Positions 20,001-28,265 are shown, numbered from the stretch's first letter. The stretch is 64,000 nt of DNA from Gemmatimonadota bacterium (GCA_016712265.1 JADJRJ010000031.1:1054001-1118000), one strand, 5' to 3'. Numbers and translations are program-made. Notes: a model not told the origin generated them from the letters alone.

Positions 20001-20472
20001 ATTCAACCTGTATGCGCTCGTCGATGTCTCCCTCGGCAACGCGGTCTTCAACCAGGAGCGTCACTGGTCCCTTGGTGATTTCCAGGTGCGTGAGGGAGAC
20101 CAGTCGGGCAAGTCCGTTGGCGATGCCAAGCCGCTCGGGTATTACTGGCGCACGACGGCGCCCGACAACTCGGCTGGCGTCGGTGGGCTCTACGACATCC
20201 TTGGTTCGAATAACATCACCACTGAAGACGCCGCCTACGGCAAGCTGCGCGAGGTTAGCCTCGGCTATCAGCTCGGGCGCTTCCTCGGGTTGGGCGACGT
20301 GAACGTCTCGGTGGTTGGTCGCAACCTGTTGACGATCACGAATTTCACCGGTTGGGACCCGGAAGTGGGTGTGGCCGGAACCAACTTGAATAGCTCGGCG
20401 CTCACCGCGGTCGCTGCCTTCCAATATCCGCAGATGCGCACCTTCACCTTCACGGTGGGGACGCGGTTCTAG
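17065..20472 (+). CDS. SusC/RagA-family TonB-dependent outer-membrane receptor (copy 1)
   Basis: Outer-membrane transporter that imports large substrates with TonB energy, covered by a SusD lipoprotein lid. The 1,135 residues comprise a signal peptide (about 1-28, ending VFAQ), a carboxypeptidase-regulatory-like beta-sandwich (about 30-115, GTITRQEGGGPLFGANVYIT), a plug (about 125-235, QLQGKVTGAQIV, LRGPKSLNASGRSQAP, ENVEVVKGAAAASVYGSRAG) and a long beta-barrel ending in aromatic Phe (TFTFTVGTRF). The ATG was chosen for the GGGAGG ribosome-binding site 4 bp upstream. A SusD gene follows. The substrate is unknown; no glycoside hydrolase is adjacent. Confidence 0.93.
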   Translation: MRQLLSGQRRSLLIAAFATFVAAPVFAQGTVITGTITRQEGGGPLFGANVYITELAISAGTNEQGVYRLTLPAERVRGQNVMLRVRSIGFKPGQKSITLAAGGGTITENFALEIDVNRLSEVVVTGVTGATEKKKLAFTVDQVNVADLPVPGTNALTQLQGKVTGAQIVSPSGRPGQAPSIVLRGPKSLNASGRSQAPLVIVDGVIYDGGLQDLNPMDIENVEVVKGAAAASVYGSRAGNGVIQVTTKSAKNARQGTRFNVRNEAGYNDIAGEFQLAKNHFIMMDPTNKRFCRRATNAATGLVNGQPQCWQTMDFEEEALRINEGGGQFALGPNLFQYDGGIALSLSKPQLRGLFQSGFFPRSYDPIAATTTNGLFNNATFEMTGKFNNTGVFASASQLRQEGAIDYLKGYTRNTFRLNADQQINDKWTTQLNTFYSNNTLFPDGEFFRLTRVPAGVNLQRRDAFGRLFVRSNPLNQGDQNANPLYWNEANQGRTDTDRFLASNTTRFAAASWLDFEANASYDRRRQSGFFQQDRGYRVTTSTGTTGIGNRSESSSLDDNINMSIQGTARKSNFVLDGLDARVNARYAYEQQDSEGIGSSGTTLAIPSLGTLNNVTANQSVSSGFQTVRAVGGVLAGGLDYKGRYIMDGLVRRDGSSLFGENNRWATYYRGSMAWRLSDESWWPLKTSVNDFKLRGSYGTAGGRPSFSAQYETFTIGAGGTVTASTLGNANLRPEYTTEQEYGLDAELFSKIGLNVTYAYSSTDDQIILVPPSVSSGFANQWRNGGTLDNHTWEVSLNIPVLTTNNLTWTSRVGWDQTYSFITDLDIPPFFQTTASSTFRFAEGERIGTIWGRAFVTSCSQLPAQFAADCGAGKSYQKNNQGLIVWTGAGNTTKDGITKNLWQAVNPGCVRNGTATGTTGEANCRLAGGQVNAPWGIPGYSWGMPIVLRDSTGNAIQARLGNTLPKHRINMSHNVSYKKFNLYALVDVSLGNAVFNQERHWSLGDFQVREGDQSGKSVGDAKPLGYYWRTTAPDNSAGVGGLYDILGSNNITTEDAAYGKLREVSLGYQLGRFLGLGDVNVSVVGRNLLTITNFTGWDPEVGVAGTNLNSSALTAVAAFQYPQMRTFTFTVGTRF

Positions 20473-20530
20473 ACTCATGATCGGGGGCGGCACGGGCCGC
20501 TCCCGGTTTTCCCTTCGACGAGACGAATCC

Positions 20531-22171
20531 ATGTCACGTGTGAACAGACTGGCGCCGTTCGCGCTCGGGGTGCTGGCCGTGGTGGCCTGCAACGAGTCGC
20601 TGGACGTCGAGAATCCCAACAACCCAGACGTCGGGCGCGTGTTCGCGGCCGTCGCGACCATTGAGCAAACGCTCGGCACGGGGTACCAGCAGTGTCGCAA
20701 CGCCTACCAGCAGAATGCGGTGGAGCCCCAAGTTCTGGTGCTCTCGCTGGAGAGTTACTCGCAGCTCAATAATTTCTCGATGGGGGTCCGCGTCGGTATC
20801 CCGCGCACGCCGATCGTGAACTCACGCGGTGGTCCGGGGACGGGCGAGCCCTTTACGCATTTCTCCCTCCTGTCGCGACTGTCGCGCCAGCTCTCCAACG
20901 GCATTGGCGCGCTCGACCAGATCAAGAAGGACCAACCGACGCAGGTGCAGGACGGGCTGTACGCTCGCGTGAAGTCGTTCGGGTTTTTCGGTGTGGCGTG
21001 CGCACTCGGAAACATCGCGCTCCTGTTTGACTCGGCCGGTGTCGTGGGGCCCGGGATGCCGTCGGATTCCATTCCGCCGCTCAGCGACTACAAGGCGGTC
21101 ATGAACGCGGCCCTCTCCTATCTGGATAGCGCGCAGGCCATTGCCTCAACGTCCGCTGCCGTCGCCACCGGTGGGTATCCGGCGCCGGCCGCCTGGATGT
21201 CGGGCACGGCCGTGTCTCGCGATCAGTTTGTGCAGATCGTGCGGCAGGTGCGCGCGCGATTCCGCGCCCAGGTCGCCCGAACGCCAGCGGAGCGTGGGGC
21301 GGTCAACTGGGACCTCGTGATCGCGGACGCCAACGCAGGGGTCACGGCCCCGGTGTCGGTCACGATCGGTGGGTCAACCGGATGGAACATCGGGTTCCAA
21401 TCCAGCCAGATGCACGTCTCGGCCGGCTGGAGCCAAATCTCCCCGATGTACTGGGGGATGGCGGACGTCTCGGGCGGCTATGATGCCTGGCTCGCAACGC
21501 CGCTGAATAGTCGGGCCGGATTCCTCGTCGTGACGCCGGACAAGCGGTGGCCGCAGGGAGCCACGCGCGCCGCGCAACAGGCCAACGCAGCTCCGGGGGA
21601 CTTCTCGGCCATGCCGTACATTCGCAATCGCAGCACGTCATTGGATGTACCCGGCGATCCCTGGGGTACGTCCAACTACGACTACGTGCGGTTCAAGTAC
21701 ATCCGCGACGCGTCCAGCACGGGTCCCTGGGCCGAGTTCCGGCCGGAGGAGGCGCAGCTTCTGGCCGCGGAAGGGTACATCCGGAAGGGGCAGATCGCGC
21801 TCGCCGCGGCGAAGATCGACCTGACCCGTACGCGTGCCGGATTGCCGGCGCTCGCGGGGGCCGTGAACTCGCTCACCGACCCGGTGCCCGGCGGCTCGCA
21901 ATGCGTGCCACGGGTGCCAGCGGCGCCCAGCTTCACGTCGACCTCGTGCGGCAACATCCTCGAGGCGATGAAGTACGAAATGCGCATCGAGATGGCCCAC
22001 GGCCGATTCGGCTCCTGGTATTTCGACTCGCGCGGTTGGGGCGACCTGGTGACCGGCACGGCCTTCCAGTTCCCGGTACCTAACCAGGAGATGGATGCCC
22101 GGGCCAAGCCGTTCTACGACATGGGCGGTGGTGGCCCCGGGACCGCGGCACGCGGCACCTACGGCTTCTAG
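20531..22171 (+). CDS. SusD/RagB-family nutrient-binding lipoprotein (copy 1)
   Basis: Surface lipoprotein that forms the hinged lid over the SusC barrel and helps bind substrate. The 546 residues start with a lipoprotein signal (LAVVAC lipobox), then the SusD-typical N-terminus SLDVENPNNPDVGRVFA. The middle shows TPR-like helices, and the C-terminal region contains the conserved RPEEAQLLAAEGYIRKGQIA, then EMRIEMAHGRFGSWYFDSR segments of the family. It lies 58 bp after susC, with two small lipoprotein genes following. It is intact, in contrast to the second susD of the window. Confidence 0.9.
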   Translation: MSRVNRLAPFALGVLAVVACNESLDVENPNNPDVGRVFAAVATIEQTLGTGYQQCRNAYQQNAVEPQVLVLSLESYSQLNNFSMGVRVGIPRTPIVNSRGGPGTGEPFTHFSLLSRLSRQLSNGIGALDQIKKDQPTQVQDGLYARVKSFGFFGVACALGNIALLFDSAGVVGPGMPSDSIPPLSDYKAVMNAALSYLDSAQAIASTSAAVATGGYPAPAAWMSGTAVSRDQFVQIVRQVRARFRAQVARTPAERGAVNWDLVIADANAGVTAPVSVTIGGSTGWNIGFQSSQMHVSAGWSQISPMYWGMADVSGGYDAWLATPLNSRAGFLVVTPDKRWPQGATRAAQQANAAPGDFSAMPYIRNRSTSLDVPGDPWGTSNYDYVRFKYIRDASSTGPWAEFRPEEAQLLAAEGYIRKGQIALAAAKIDLTRTRAGLPALAGAVNSLTDPVPGGSQCVPRVPAAPSFTSTSCGNILEAMKYEMRIEMAHGRFGSWYFDSRGWGDLVTGTAFQFPVPNQEMDARAKPFYDMGGGGPGTAARGTYGF

Positions 22172-22173
22172 TC

Positions 22174-22659
22174 ATGCGCAACCTCCTCGCTGCGTCCCCG
22201 ATGCTCGCTTGCCTCACCGCGTGTTACGTCAACAAGCCGGTCGATGCCAGCGTGCGCCCGGTGGCGCCGGGGATGGAGGTGGCACTCGACATCTCGGACC
22301 AGGGGCGGGTCAACCTCGCCGAACGTTTTGGTCCGGGGGTGACACAGATCGAGGGGCGCCTTGCGGCCGTGAGCGATCGGGAATTCCGGTTGCGCGTCTT
22401 CAAGGTGTCCTACCTGCGCGAGGGAGATTCTCGTTGGACCGGGGAGGACGTCACCATCGCGGCGGCACACGTCGGTCGCGTCTATGAGCGCACGTTGTCT
22501 CGTGGACGGACGGCGGCGGCGGCCGCCGGGTTTGGTGGCGGACTCATCGCCTTCTTCGTCACCCGCGCCCTCGTCGGTGCGGGACGCGACCGCGATCCCG
22601 AAGTTCCGCCGACGGGGCCCGACGAGATTCGAATTCCCCTCTTCCGCATTTCTCATTAA
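22174..22659 (+). CDS. Small putative lipoprotein of unknown function
   Basis: A 161-residue protein beginning 2 bp after susD. The signal sequence ends in a lipobox-like LTAC (residue about 17). The middle is a beta-rich domain (MEVALDISDQGRVNLAERFG, then VTQIEGRLAAVSDREFRLRV), and a Gly/Ala hydrophobic segment (AAAAAGFGGGLIAFFVTRAL) near residue 120 could be a membrane anchor or a glycine-zipper helix. I do not recognise the family. Similar small 'envelope stress/SH3-like plus Gly-helix' proteins exist, but no name can be assigned. Tight spacing to susD suggests the same operon. Confidence 0.65.
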   Translation: MRNLLAASPMLACLTACYVNKPVDASVRPVAPGMEVALDISDQGRVNLAERFGPGVTQIEGRLAAVSDREFRLRVFKVSYLREGDSRWTGEDVTIAAAHVGRVYERTLSRGRTAAAAAGFGGGLIAFFVTRALVGAGRDRDPEVPPTGPDEIRIPLFRISH

Positions 22660-22693
22660 GCCAGTCTCCAGACACCTCTCAGGACTCCACCCC

Positions 22694-23494
22694 ATGAGAA
22701 CACACACTTTACTTGCTGCAGCGCTGTTCGGCGTCGTCGCCTGCGGCGAGGACGATGCTGGTCCCATCCTCGCTCCCACGCCTCCCATTGCCTTCGTTCG
22801 ATACGTCCACATCGTACCGGATACGTCCCGCATGGATTGGCGGCCGATCGATGCCGTTGACAATTCGCCATTCGCCCTCGGGATGCAGTTCCGGGCGAAT
22901 ACACCCTATCAGGCCATGGGGGCCGGCGCCCGTCGCCTGCGAATCTTCCCAACCAGCGAGGATATCAACATCACCTCGCAGATCGTCGTCGACACGACGA
23001 TCACCTTCACGCCAAACACGTACTACACCCTCATCCACGTCGGACTCGCCCGGGCCGGACAGACGCCGGCCGACCGCATCTGGGTCATCGAAGATCCCAT
23101 TCCGGCCACCATCGCGGCCAGCCAGGTCGCCGTTCGTGTGGTGCATGCGGGAGTTGGTCTCGGGGCCGTTGATGTGGAGCGATCTACCTCCACCACCGGG
23201 ACCTTCAGCTCTGCCGGGACGAACGTGCAGTACGGCACGGCCGGCGCGTACCAGCTCGTCCCGACCGGGGCACTCGTTATGCGGGCGAACACGGCGGGAA
23301 CCACCACGGCGCTGGCCGCAGCCGCGACGGCGCCGGCAGGGATCGCCGCCGGGGGCGGCCTCTCCGCGGCCGGTGGCTCAACGATCGGCGGCAGCGCTCT
23401 CACCGCCATCGTGGTCCCCCGCTCGGTGGCCGGAAGTGCGGCCGCCAGCTTCACGGCCCCTGGAATCATCTACCTCGTAGATAAGGCACCGTAG
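22694..23494 (+). CDS. DUF4397-domain lipoprotein
   Basis: A 266-residue predicted lipoprotein (lipobox GVVAC). The mature part matches the layout of DUF4397: an Ig-like beta domain beginning AFVRYVHIVPDTSRMDW, with repeated short strands and phrases such as NTYYTLIHVG and VAVRVVHAGVG. Both halves start with a 'vR.vHa.p' motif, suggesting two tandem domains. The C-terminus is Gly/Ala/Ser-rich. The function of the domain is unknown; it is common in cell-surface proteins. It ends the susCD-1 transcript just before a strong terminator. Confidence 0.75.
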   Translation: MRTHTLLAAALFGVVACGEDDAGPILAPTPPIAFVRYVHIVPDTSRMDWRPIDAVDNSPFALGMQFRANTPYQAMGAGARRLRIFPTSEDINITSQIVVDTTITFTPNTYYTLIHVGLARAGQTPADRIWVIEDPIPATIAASQVAVRVVHAGVGLGAVDVERSTSTTGTFSSAGTNVQYGTAGAYQLVPTGALVMRANTAGTTTALAAAATAPAGIAAGGGLSAAGGSTIGGSALTAIVVPRSVAGSAAASFTAPGIIYLVDKAP

Positions 23495-23513
23495 CCCGGC
23501 GACCTCGACCGGT

Positions 23514-23550
23514 ACAAACCCCCGATCCGCCCTGCGGGTCGGGGGTTTGT
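23514..23550 (+). terminator. Intrinsic terminator after the susCD-1 operon
   Basis: A 16-bp stem with one G-U pair (ACAAACCCCCGATCCG and complement) around a 5-nt loop; the descending arm ends in GGGTTTGT. Confidence 0.85.
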
Positions 23551-23656
23551 GCTTGGGGCTGGCCGAACGGGACGGCCTGTCGCAAATTCCCCGACGTCGG
23601 GCGCGCGCCGCACCCCCATGCCTCGTCGCGCGCAGGCAATGTACAACGGAGTCGTT

Positions 23657-24142
23657 ATGCAGTTCGCTCGTGCGCTGTTTCTCTCCAGCGTGGCGGTCGT
23701 GTCGCTGGCCGCGTGTGGGGAGGAGGAATTTGTGGCTCCCGCCAGGGAGCAGTACGTGATCAACCTGCTGGGGGCGAACGAACGCCCAAACCCCGTGACC
23801 TCCACGGCGTCCGGAAGTGCCGTCGTCACGGTCATGTCGCCGGACAGCATCGAGTGGACGCTCTACGTGTCCGGGATTGACTCGGTCACGCAGGGACACT
23901 TTCACGCTGGAGACGCCAACTCGGCAGGGCCGGTGATGTTTTTTGTGTTCAGCGGTCCCACGACCGCTCGCGGGATTACCGGGCTGCTGAGCTCGGGAAT
24001 GATCCGGCGCAGCGGTTCCACCTTCAGCGGTGCCTTCACCTACGATTCGCTCCTGACGCGAATCCGGGCGGGCACGACGTACCTGAACGTGCACACCAGG
24101 CGGAACGGACCCGGAGAAATCCGAGGGCAGGTCACCAAGTAG
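23657..24142 (+). CDS. CHRD-domain lipoprotein
   Basis: A 161-residue lipoprotein (lipobox SLAAC). The mature region is a CHRD domain, first described in chordin: NLLGANERPNPVTSTASGSA, then WTLYVSGIDSVTQGHFHAGD, then YLNVHTRRNGPGEIRGQ, which is the classic closing 'y.NvHt....G.iRGq' motif. CHRD domains in bacteria are found in secreted proteins of unknown role. Its own terminators on both sides indicate a single-gene transcript. A slightly earlier in-frame ATG is possible, but this start gives a clean signal peptide. Confidence 0.85.
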   Translation: MQFARALFLSSVAVVSLAACGEEEFVAPAREQYVINLLGANERPNPVTSTASGSAVVTVMSPDSIEWTLYVSGIDSVTQGHFHAGDANSAGPVMFFVFSGPTTARGITGLLSSGMIRRSGSTFSGAFTYDSLLTRIRAGTTYLNVHTRRNGPGEIRGQVTK

Positions 24143-24154
24143 TTCCAGGCCCAA

Positions 24155-24199
24155 TCAGGAAACAGGCGATGCCGGCGCGAGCCGGCATCGTCATTTCCT
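24155..24199 (+). terminator. Intrinsic terminator after the CHRD gene
   Basis: A perfect 10-bp core stem (CGATGCCGGC with its complement) with a 4-nt loop, and AGGAAA/TTTCCT flanks that extend the pairing. Confidence 0.75.
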
Positions 24200-24317
24200 G
24201 CTCAGCCTGCTACCTCGACGCATGTCGGTCATCGCACGGCGAAGGTGGATCATTCGTTAGGTTGTGGACTACTATGGAAAGGCCCCCCCTCGGGGGCCGC
24301 GACCCGCAACTGACGCC

Positions 24318-24953
24318 ATGACCAAGCGAATCGCCCTCCTCCTCGTTGCCACCCTTTCCACCCGCGCCGCGCAGGCGCAGGCGTGGAACTACCCCGCCTT
24401 CCAGCCGCCACGCATCGAGTCCCGCGAGTTCAACTTCGCGCTCGCCGATGCCGGGAGCGCCGGCACGACGGTCCTCGTCCAGTGGCGCGAACTGGCCGGG
24501 ACCCGATCGCAGTTCACCCTCGAAGCCGGGCTCGTCGCACCGGACTTCGGTGACAACATCCTGGCGCTCGGAGCCGGCTACGCCTACGAGGCGCACCGCT
24601 CCACGTCGGACGTGCCGCTCGATGTCGTGCTCACCGCGAGCGCCGGACTTGGGCTCGGCCGATCCACGACCATCCGTGTACCGGTCGGCGCGTCGATTGG
24701 CTACCGTTTCGAGCTGGAAAAGAACGTCGCGCTAACTCCCTACGTACACCCTCGACTCTCGGCGGACATCTGCAACAACTGCCGCCGCAATGACGACCTG
24801 GGCTTCGGGATCAACTTTGATATTGGCGCCAACCTCGACGTGACGCGCGCGCTTTCCCTGCGCGCGGCGGCGCTGTTCGGTGGCGGGGACCTCTTCTCTC
24901 AGAACGGACTGGGGATCTCGCTCGCCTGGCGTCCACCAGGACTCCGCCGGTAG
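24318..24953 (+). CDS. Putative outer-membrane beta-barrel protein
   Basis: A 211-residue protein with a cleavable signal peptide (ends AAQAQA). The mature sequence alternates polar and hydrophobic residues in short strands (TVLVQWRELAGTRSQFTLEA, VPVGASIGYRFELEKNVALT, LGISLAWRPP), with many Gly turns, as in small outer-membrane barrels. A CNNC pair lies in a loop. No specific family is recognised. It follows the CHRD gene after a terminator and stands alone; downstream is a repeat array. Confidence 0.65.
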   Translation: MTKRIALLLVATLSTRAAQAQAWNYPAFQPPRIESREFNFALADAGSAGTTVLVQWRELAGTRSQFTLEAGLVAPDFGDNILALGAGYAYEAHRSTSDVPLDVVLTASAGLGLGRSTTIRVPVGASIGYRFELEKNVALTPYVHPRLSADICNNCRRNDDLGFGINFDIGANLDVTRALSLRAAALFGGGDLFSQNGLGISLAWRPPGLRR

Positions 24954-24954
24954 A

Positions 24955-25314
24955 CCGGACTCGGTCGAAACGGCGAGGGTCGCGATCCGACACCGCAGCA
25001 CGCGACAAGACGACCCTCACGTCGTTCGCCGCGAGGACCGGTGACAACGCCACGACTCTCGGCGGCGAGGAAACGACCCCCGATGCGGTCGCCACGAGGA
25101 CCGGTGGCAACGCCGCGACTCTCTGAGGCGAGGAAACGACCCTCGATTCGGTCGCTCCGAGGACCGGTGGCAACGCCGCGACTCTCTGAGGCGAGGAAAC
25201 GACCCTCGATTCGGTTGCCACGAGGACCACCCACAAGGCGACAACCGCCGGTGGCGACAGGACAACGCCGCTTTGGCCGCCACCACGATCAATCGTGCGG
25301 CATCTGCCTCTGAC
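24955..25314. repeat. 63-bp tandem repeat array built of 21-bp sub-units
   Basis: Three consecutive 63-bp units begin at about 25032, 25095 and 25158, with a fourth starting at 25221 and then decaying. The last two full units are almost identical. Each divides into three 21-bp parts beginning CGAGGACCGG, CGACTCTCTG and CGACCCTCGA. Degenerate 21-bp periodicity extends on both sides to fill nearly the whole spacer between the outer-membrane protein gene and waaA. The unit length is a multiple of three, so reading frames stay open, but no start, ribosome-binding site or protein family supports coding. It shares its 21/63 architecture with the larger array at 44.5-45.7 kb. Confidence 0.85.
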
Positions 25315-25336
25315 CGGCTGGCTCGGCCCTCGTTCG

Positions 25337-26623
25337 CTACGTCCGCACCGGATCCAGGACCAGTCGTCGGACCAGCTCGTACGACCGATCGCTCGCACCG
25401 GTTCCCGCGCGCACCAATTGCAGCGCCGCACCGCCCGCCACCGTCGGATCCGTCAACCACCGATGCACCGCGTCGATCGCCGCGGGGAGGTCAACGACCA
25501 CGCACCCCCCGCCGCATGAGATCAGGAGTCCGGCATCGCGCGCGTTGTCGTGCCGTGGCCCAAAGACCACGGGGGCCCCGAAGGCGGCGGGCTCGAGGAC
25601 CGAGTGCAGTCCTGCGCCGTGAAAGCCCCCACCGACCCACGCGACGGTCGCGAGCGCGTACAGCTCTCCCAGCACCCCCACCCGGTCCACAACGACCACT
25701 TCCGTTTCCGGGGTAGCGTCCCCCAGGCGCGCCCAGTTCAGGCCGGCCCCGCGCGCCCACGCTTCGATGGGGGCGAGATGCGCGGCGGTTGGTTCATGCG
25801 GGGCGACGATCAGGCGGGCGCCGGCAACGCGCGTGCGCACGGCCTCCCAGGCCGGTCCGAGGACCGCTTCATCCGAGGGCCAGGTGCTCCCAGCCACCAG
25901 GGTTGGTCGGCGATCGCCCAACGCAGCGAGCAACGGAGCGTAGCGGTCGACCGCGGCGGCGCGACCAACCACCTGGTCGTACCTCGTGTCCCCCGTGACC
26001 GTGATCGCCCCTCGCGGGAAGCCGAGTTCGGCCAGGCGCTGCGCGTCCTCGGGCCCAATGGCCCCAACGGCCGTGAACGCCGCGTGTGCCTCGCGCAGGA
26101 TCGCGCGGGCCATGCGGCCGCGGCGGGCCGAGGCCGGGCCGACCGTCGCGCTCACCATGCCTAACGACACCCTCGCGCGGGCACATTCCTCCGCCAACAC
26201 GGGCCACACATCGAGCTTGCTGAATACGAGGGCAGATGGACGAAGGGCCGCCAACAGTCGCGAGGCTGCATCGCGCGTATCGAACGGCAGGTAGTCGGCG
26301 AAATCAGCCGCCAACCCGGCAGCGAAACGCTCCGCGCTCGGCGAGAAGTGTGAGTAGACCAGTTGCCAGTCCGGGTGGCGCGCGCGCACCAGCTCCATCA
26401 CGGGACGCGCCTGCAGTCCCTCGCCGACCGAGGGCGCATGGAACCAGACCAGCGGTCGCGAGGGGTCGCGGTGGTCATGCGCCCAGCGCTCCCACCGCTC
26501 CACGACCCCCGCGCGAGCGGTGAATGTGCGTCGGAGTTTGCCTTCGCCCTCGGGGACAACGCGGGAAAGGGCGGTGGCCAGGCGGCCGACCCCCGCGTAC
26601 GCGACGCCGAGCGGCCCGAGCAC
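25337..26623 (-). CDS. waaA: 3-deoxy-D-manno-octulosonic acid (Kdo) transferase
   Basis: Transfers Kdo from CMP-Kdo to lipid A precursor at the inner membrane, an early step of LPS core assembly. The 428 residues fit the two-domain GT-B fold of family GT30: the N-terminal catalytic motif WFHAPSVGEGLQARPVMELV, the second-domain entry TLVAGSTWPSDEAVL, LIVAPHEPT and the sugar-nucleotide site VGGGFHGAGLHSVLEPAAFG. It implies an LPS-bearing outer membrane. The start is GTG, 6 bp after the stop of the upstream thiol-oxidoreductase gene, so the two are probably one operon. Confidence 0.93.
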   Translation of the reverse strand: MLGPLGVAYAGVGRLATALSRVVPEGEGKLRRTFTARAGVVERWERWAHDHRDPSRPLVWFHAPSVGEGLQARPVMELVRARHPDWQLVYSHFSPSAERFAAGLAADFADYLPFDTRDAASRLLAALRPSALVFSKLDVWPVLAEECARARVSLGMVSATVGPASARRGRMARAILREAHAAFTAVGAIGPEDAQRLAELGFPRGAITVTGDTRYDQVVGRAAAVDRYAPLLAALGDRRPTLVAGSTWPSDEAVLGPAWEAVRTRVAGARLIVAPHEPTAAHLAPIEAWARGAGLNWARLGDATPETEVVVVDRVGVLGELYALATVAWVGGGFHGAGLHSVLEPAAFGAPVVFGPRHDNARDAGLLISCGGGCVVVDLPAAIDAVHRWLTDPTVAGGAALQLVRAGTGASDRSYELVRRLVLDPVRT

Positions 26624-26629
26624 CTGCTC

Positions 26630-27245
26630 CTACCTGGCCGCGGCCCGGACCTGCTGCATCGCACGCCGGATCGAAGCGATCGGGGCATTGCCGTCGAGCC
26701 GGATGTTGTCGACGAGGATCGTCGGCGTGCTGTTGACCCCGACCTGCACGCCGCGCTGGTAGTCGGCCTGGATCATCGGGAGCATCACGTCGTCGCGCAT
26801 GCACTGCTCGAACTCGGGAAGTGCGAGGCCAAGTTCACGTGCGAAGGTGCGATAGGTCGCATCAGGTGCGGCTTCGGCTGCCCAGCGTTGCTGGGTGGCG
26901 AACAGCCGATCATGAAAGGGCCAGAACTTTCCCTGCGCCGCCGCGCACATCGACGCCTCGGCCGCTGGGACCGCGTTCGGGTGGATGCGCAACGGGAAAT
27001 GGATGTAGGCCATCCGGGCGATCCCGGTCTGCACAAACTCCTTCCGGACCTGAGCGGCCGTCTTCTCGTGGAATTCCTTGCAGTAGGGGCACTGGAAGTC
27101 CGAGACAATGAGGATCCAGTGCTTGGCCGTGGGCTTGCCCTCGATGCGGGCGAGGTCGGCACGGGTGACGCGCGGGTCGATGGCCTTGCCCTGGGCGGTG
27201 AGCGGAGCCGAGAACGAGCAGGAGGAGGGCGACGGATCGGCGCAC
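26630..27245 (-). CDS. DsbA-family thioredoxin-fold protein, apparent frameshift at signal peptide
   Basis: Periplasmic thiol-disulfide oxidoreductase-like protein. The mature part has the thioredoxin active site FQCPYCKEF, a helical insert (WPFHDRLFATQQRW) and the cis-Pro loop GVNSTPTILVD, all typical of DsbA/BdbD-like proteins. The frame holding this domain has no sensible start. One base out of frame, a GTG at 27245 opens a perfect signal peptide (RRSVALLLLVLGSA), which would join the mature frame as GSA-LTAQGKAID if one base were added near 27200-27206. I therefore place the gene start there and treat the gene as carrying a one-base loss (mutation or consensus error). Confidence 0.75.
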
Positions 27246-27261
27246 GGATGAGCGGGTAAAG

Positions 27262-27289
27262 GGCGGACGGCAGACGGCAGACGGCAGCT
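27262..27289 (-). repeat. Heptanucleotide repeat in the leader of the DsbA-like gene
   Basis: Four 7-nt blocks on the plus strand (GGCGGAC, GGCAGAC, GGCAGAC, GGCAGCT), read as GTCTGCC on the coding strand. It ends about 17 bp before the proposed GTG start. Confidence 0.65.
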
Positions 27290-27417
27290 CAGGGGGCTCG
27301 GCGCGGATCCCCGAAAGGCAAGAGAACGTCCGTGCAGAATCCCCCCGCAAAGTAGTGACTCCCGGGTGTCACCATTCCGCTTAGACTCCCGTAGTACTCC
27401 CAACCTTCCCCACACCG

Positions 27418-28263
27418 TTGTCGCTGGTTCTCCTCCTCGGCGTTTCGCTGTTCCTGCAGGACGTGCAGATCCCCTCGCCACCGCGGGGGTTCGCCGCCGA
27501 TCGGGCCGACATGGTCGTCGATGCGGCCGCCGTGCTGCAGCCGGCGACGGTTGATCGGATCAACCGGCTGATTTTTGCGGTCAAGGCCCGCTCGGGCGGC
27601 GAGATCGTGGTCGTGACCATGCCAGACATCCGCGGCGCGGAGGCCGGCGATGTCGCGCTCCGGATCGGGCGGGAGTGGAAGCTCGGCGAAGCGGCCGACA
27701 TCGGGGACCGAGCACGCAATGCCGGCGTCGTCGTCCTGGTCGTGCCCAAGGAGACCGCCTCGGACGGCCGGGGCCAGGTCTTTATCGCGACGGGGCAGGG
27801 GGCCGAGGGGTTCATTACTGACGGGACCGCCGGGGACATTCGCCGCGAGGCGATCCCGTATTTCCAGCAGCAGGACTACTCGAGCGCGCTTGAACTGATC
27901 ACGACCCGGATTGCGCAGCGGTACGCGGGGGAGTTTGGCTTTGCCTTGGATAGCGCGCTGGTGGACGCGCGGTTTTCGCCAGGGGCCGGGGGAACCGGGG
28001 AGTTCCCTCCGGAACTGCTCCTCGTCCTGTTCTTCGTCCTCCTCGTCGTGCTGTCAGCGGCGGCGAAGGCGAGCCGATACGGCGGTGGTCGGCGCGGATG
28101 CCTCTACGCCCTGGCGGCGGAGGCGGTGCACTCGGGGCGGCGCGGCGGGGGACACGTGAGCTGGGGTGGTGGCGGTTTTGGCGGTGGTGGGGGCGGCGGA
28201 GGTTTCGGCGGATTCGGTGGTGGTGGCGGTTTCAGCGGCGGCGGCTCTGGCGGGAGTTGGTGA
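27418..28263 (+). CDS. TPM-domain membrane protein with Gly-rich tail
   Basis: A 281-residue envelope protein. A short signal/anchor (LVLLLGVSLFL) is followed by a TPM domain (about 30-165): ADMVVDAAAVLQPATVDRIN, GGEIVVVTMPDIRGAEAGDV, RNAGVVVLVVPKE and GQGAEGFITD. A transmembrane helix (LLLVLFFVLLVVLSAAA) comes next, and then a tail made mostly of Gly with Phe and Ser. This is the YgcG-type architecture, often encoded next to lemA, as here two genes downstream. The biochemical role of bacterial TPM proteins is unclear; phosphatase activity and photosystem repair are known for plant members. The start is TTG. Confidence 0.85.
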   Translation: MSLVLLLGVSLFLQDVQIPSPPRGFAADRADMVVDAAAVLQPATVDRINRLIFAVKARSGGEIVVVTMPDIRGAEAGDVALRIGREWKLGEAADIGDRARNAGVVVLVVPKETASDGRGQVFIATGQGAEGFITDGTAGDIRREAIPYFQQQDYSSALELITTRIAQRYAGEFGFALDSALVDARFSPGAGGTGEFPPELLLVLFFVLLVVLSAAAKASRYGGGRRGCLYALAAEAVHSGRRGGGHVSWGGGGFGGGGGGGGFGGFGGGGGFSGGGSGGSW

Positions 28264-28265
28264 CC

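Noticed and set aside
25017..25460. A minus-strand frame over the 63-bp array with Arg/Ser-rich repeats
   Set aside because: It follows from the repeat length and runs into the 3' end of waaA. No signal for translation is visible.
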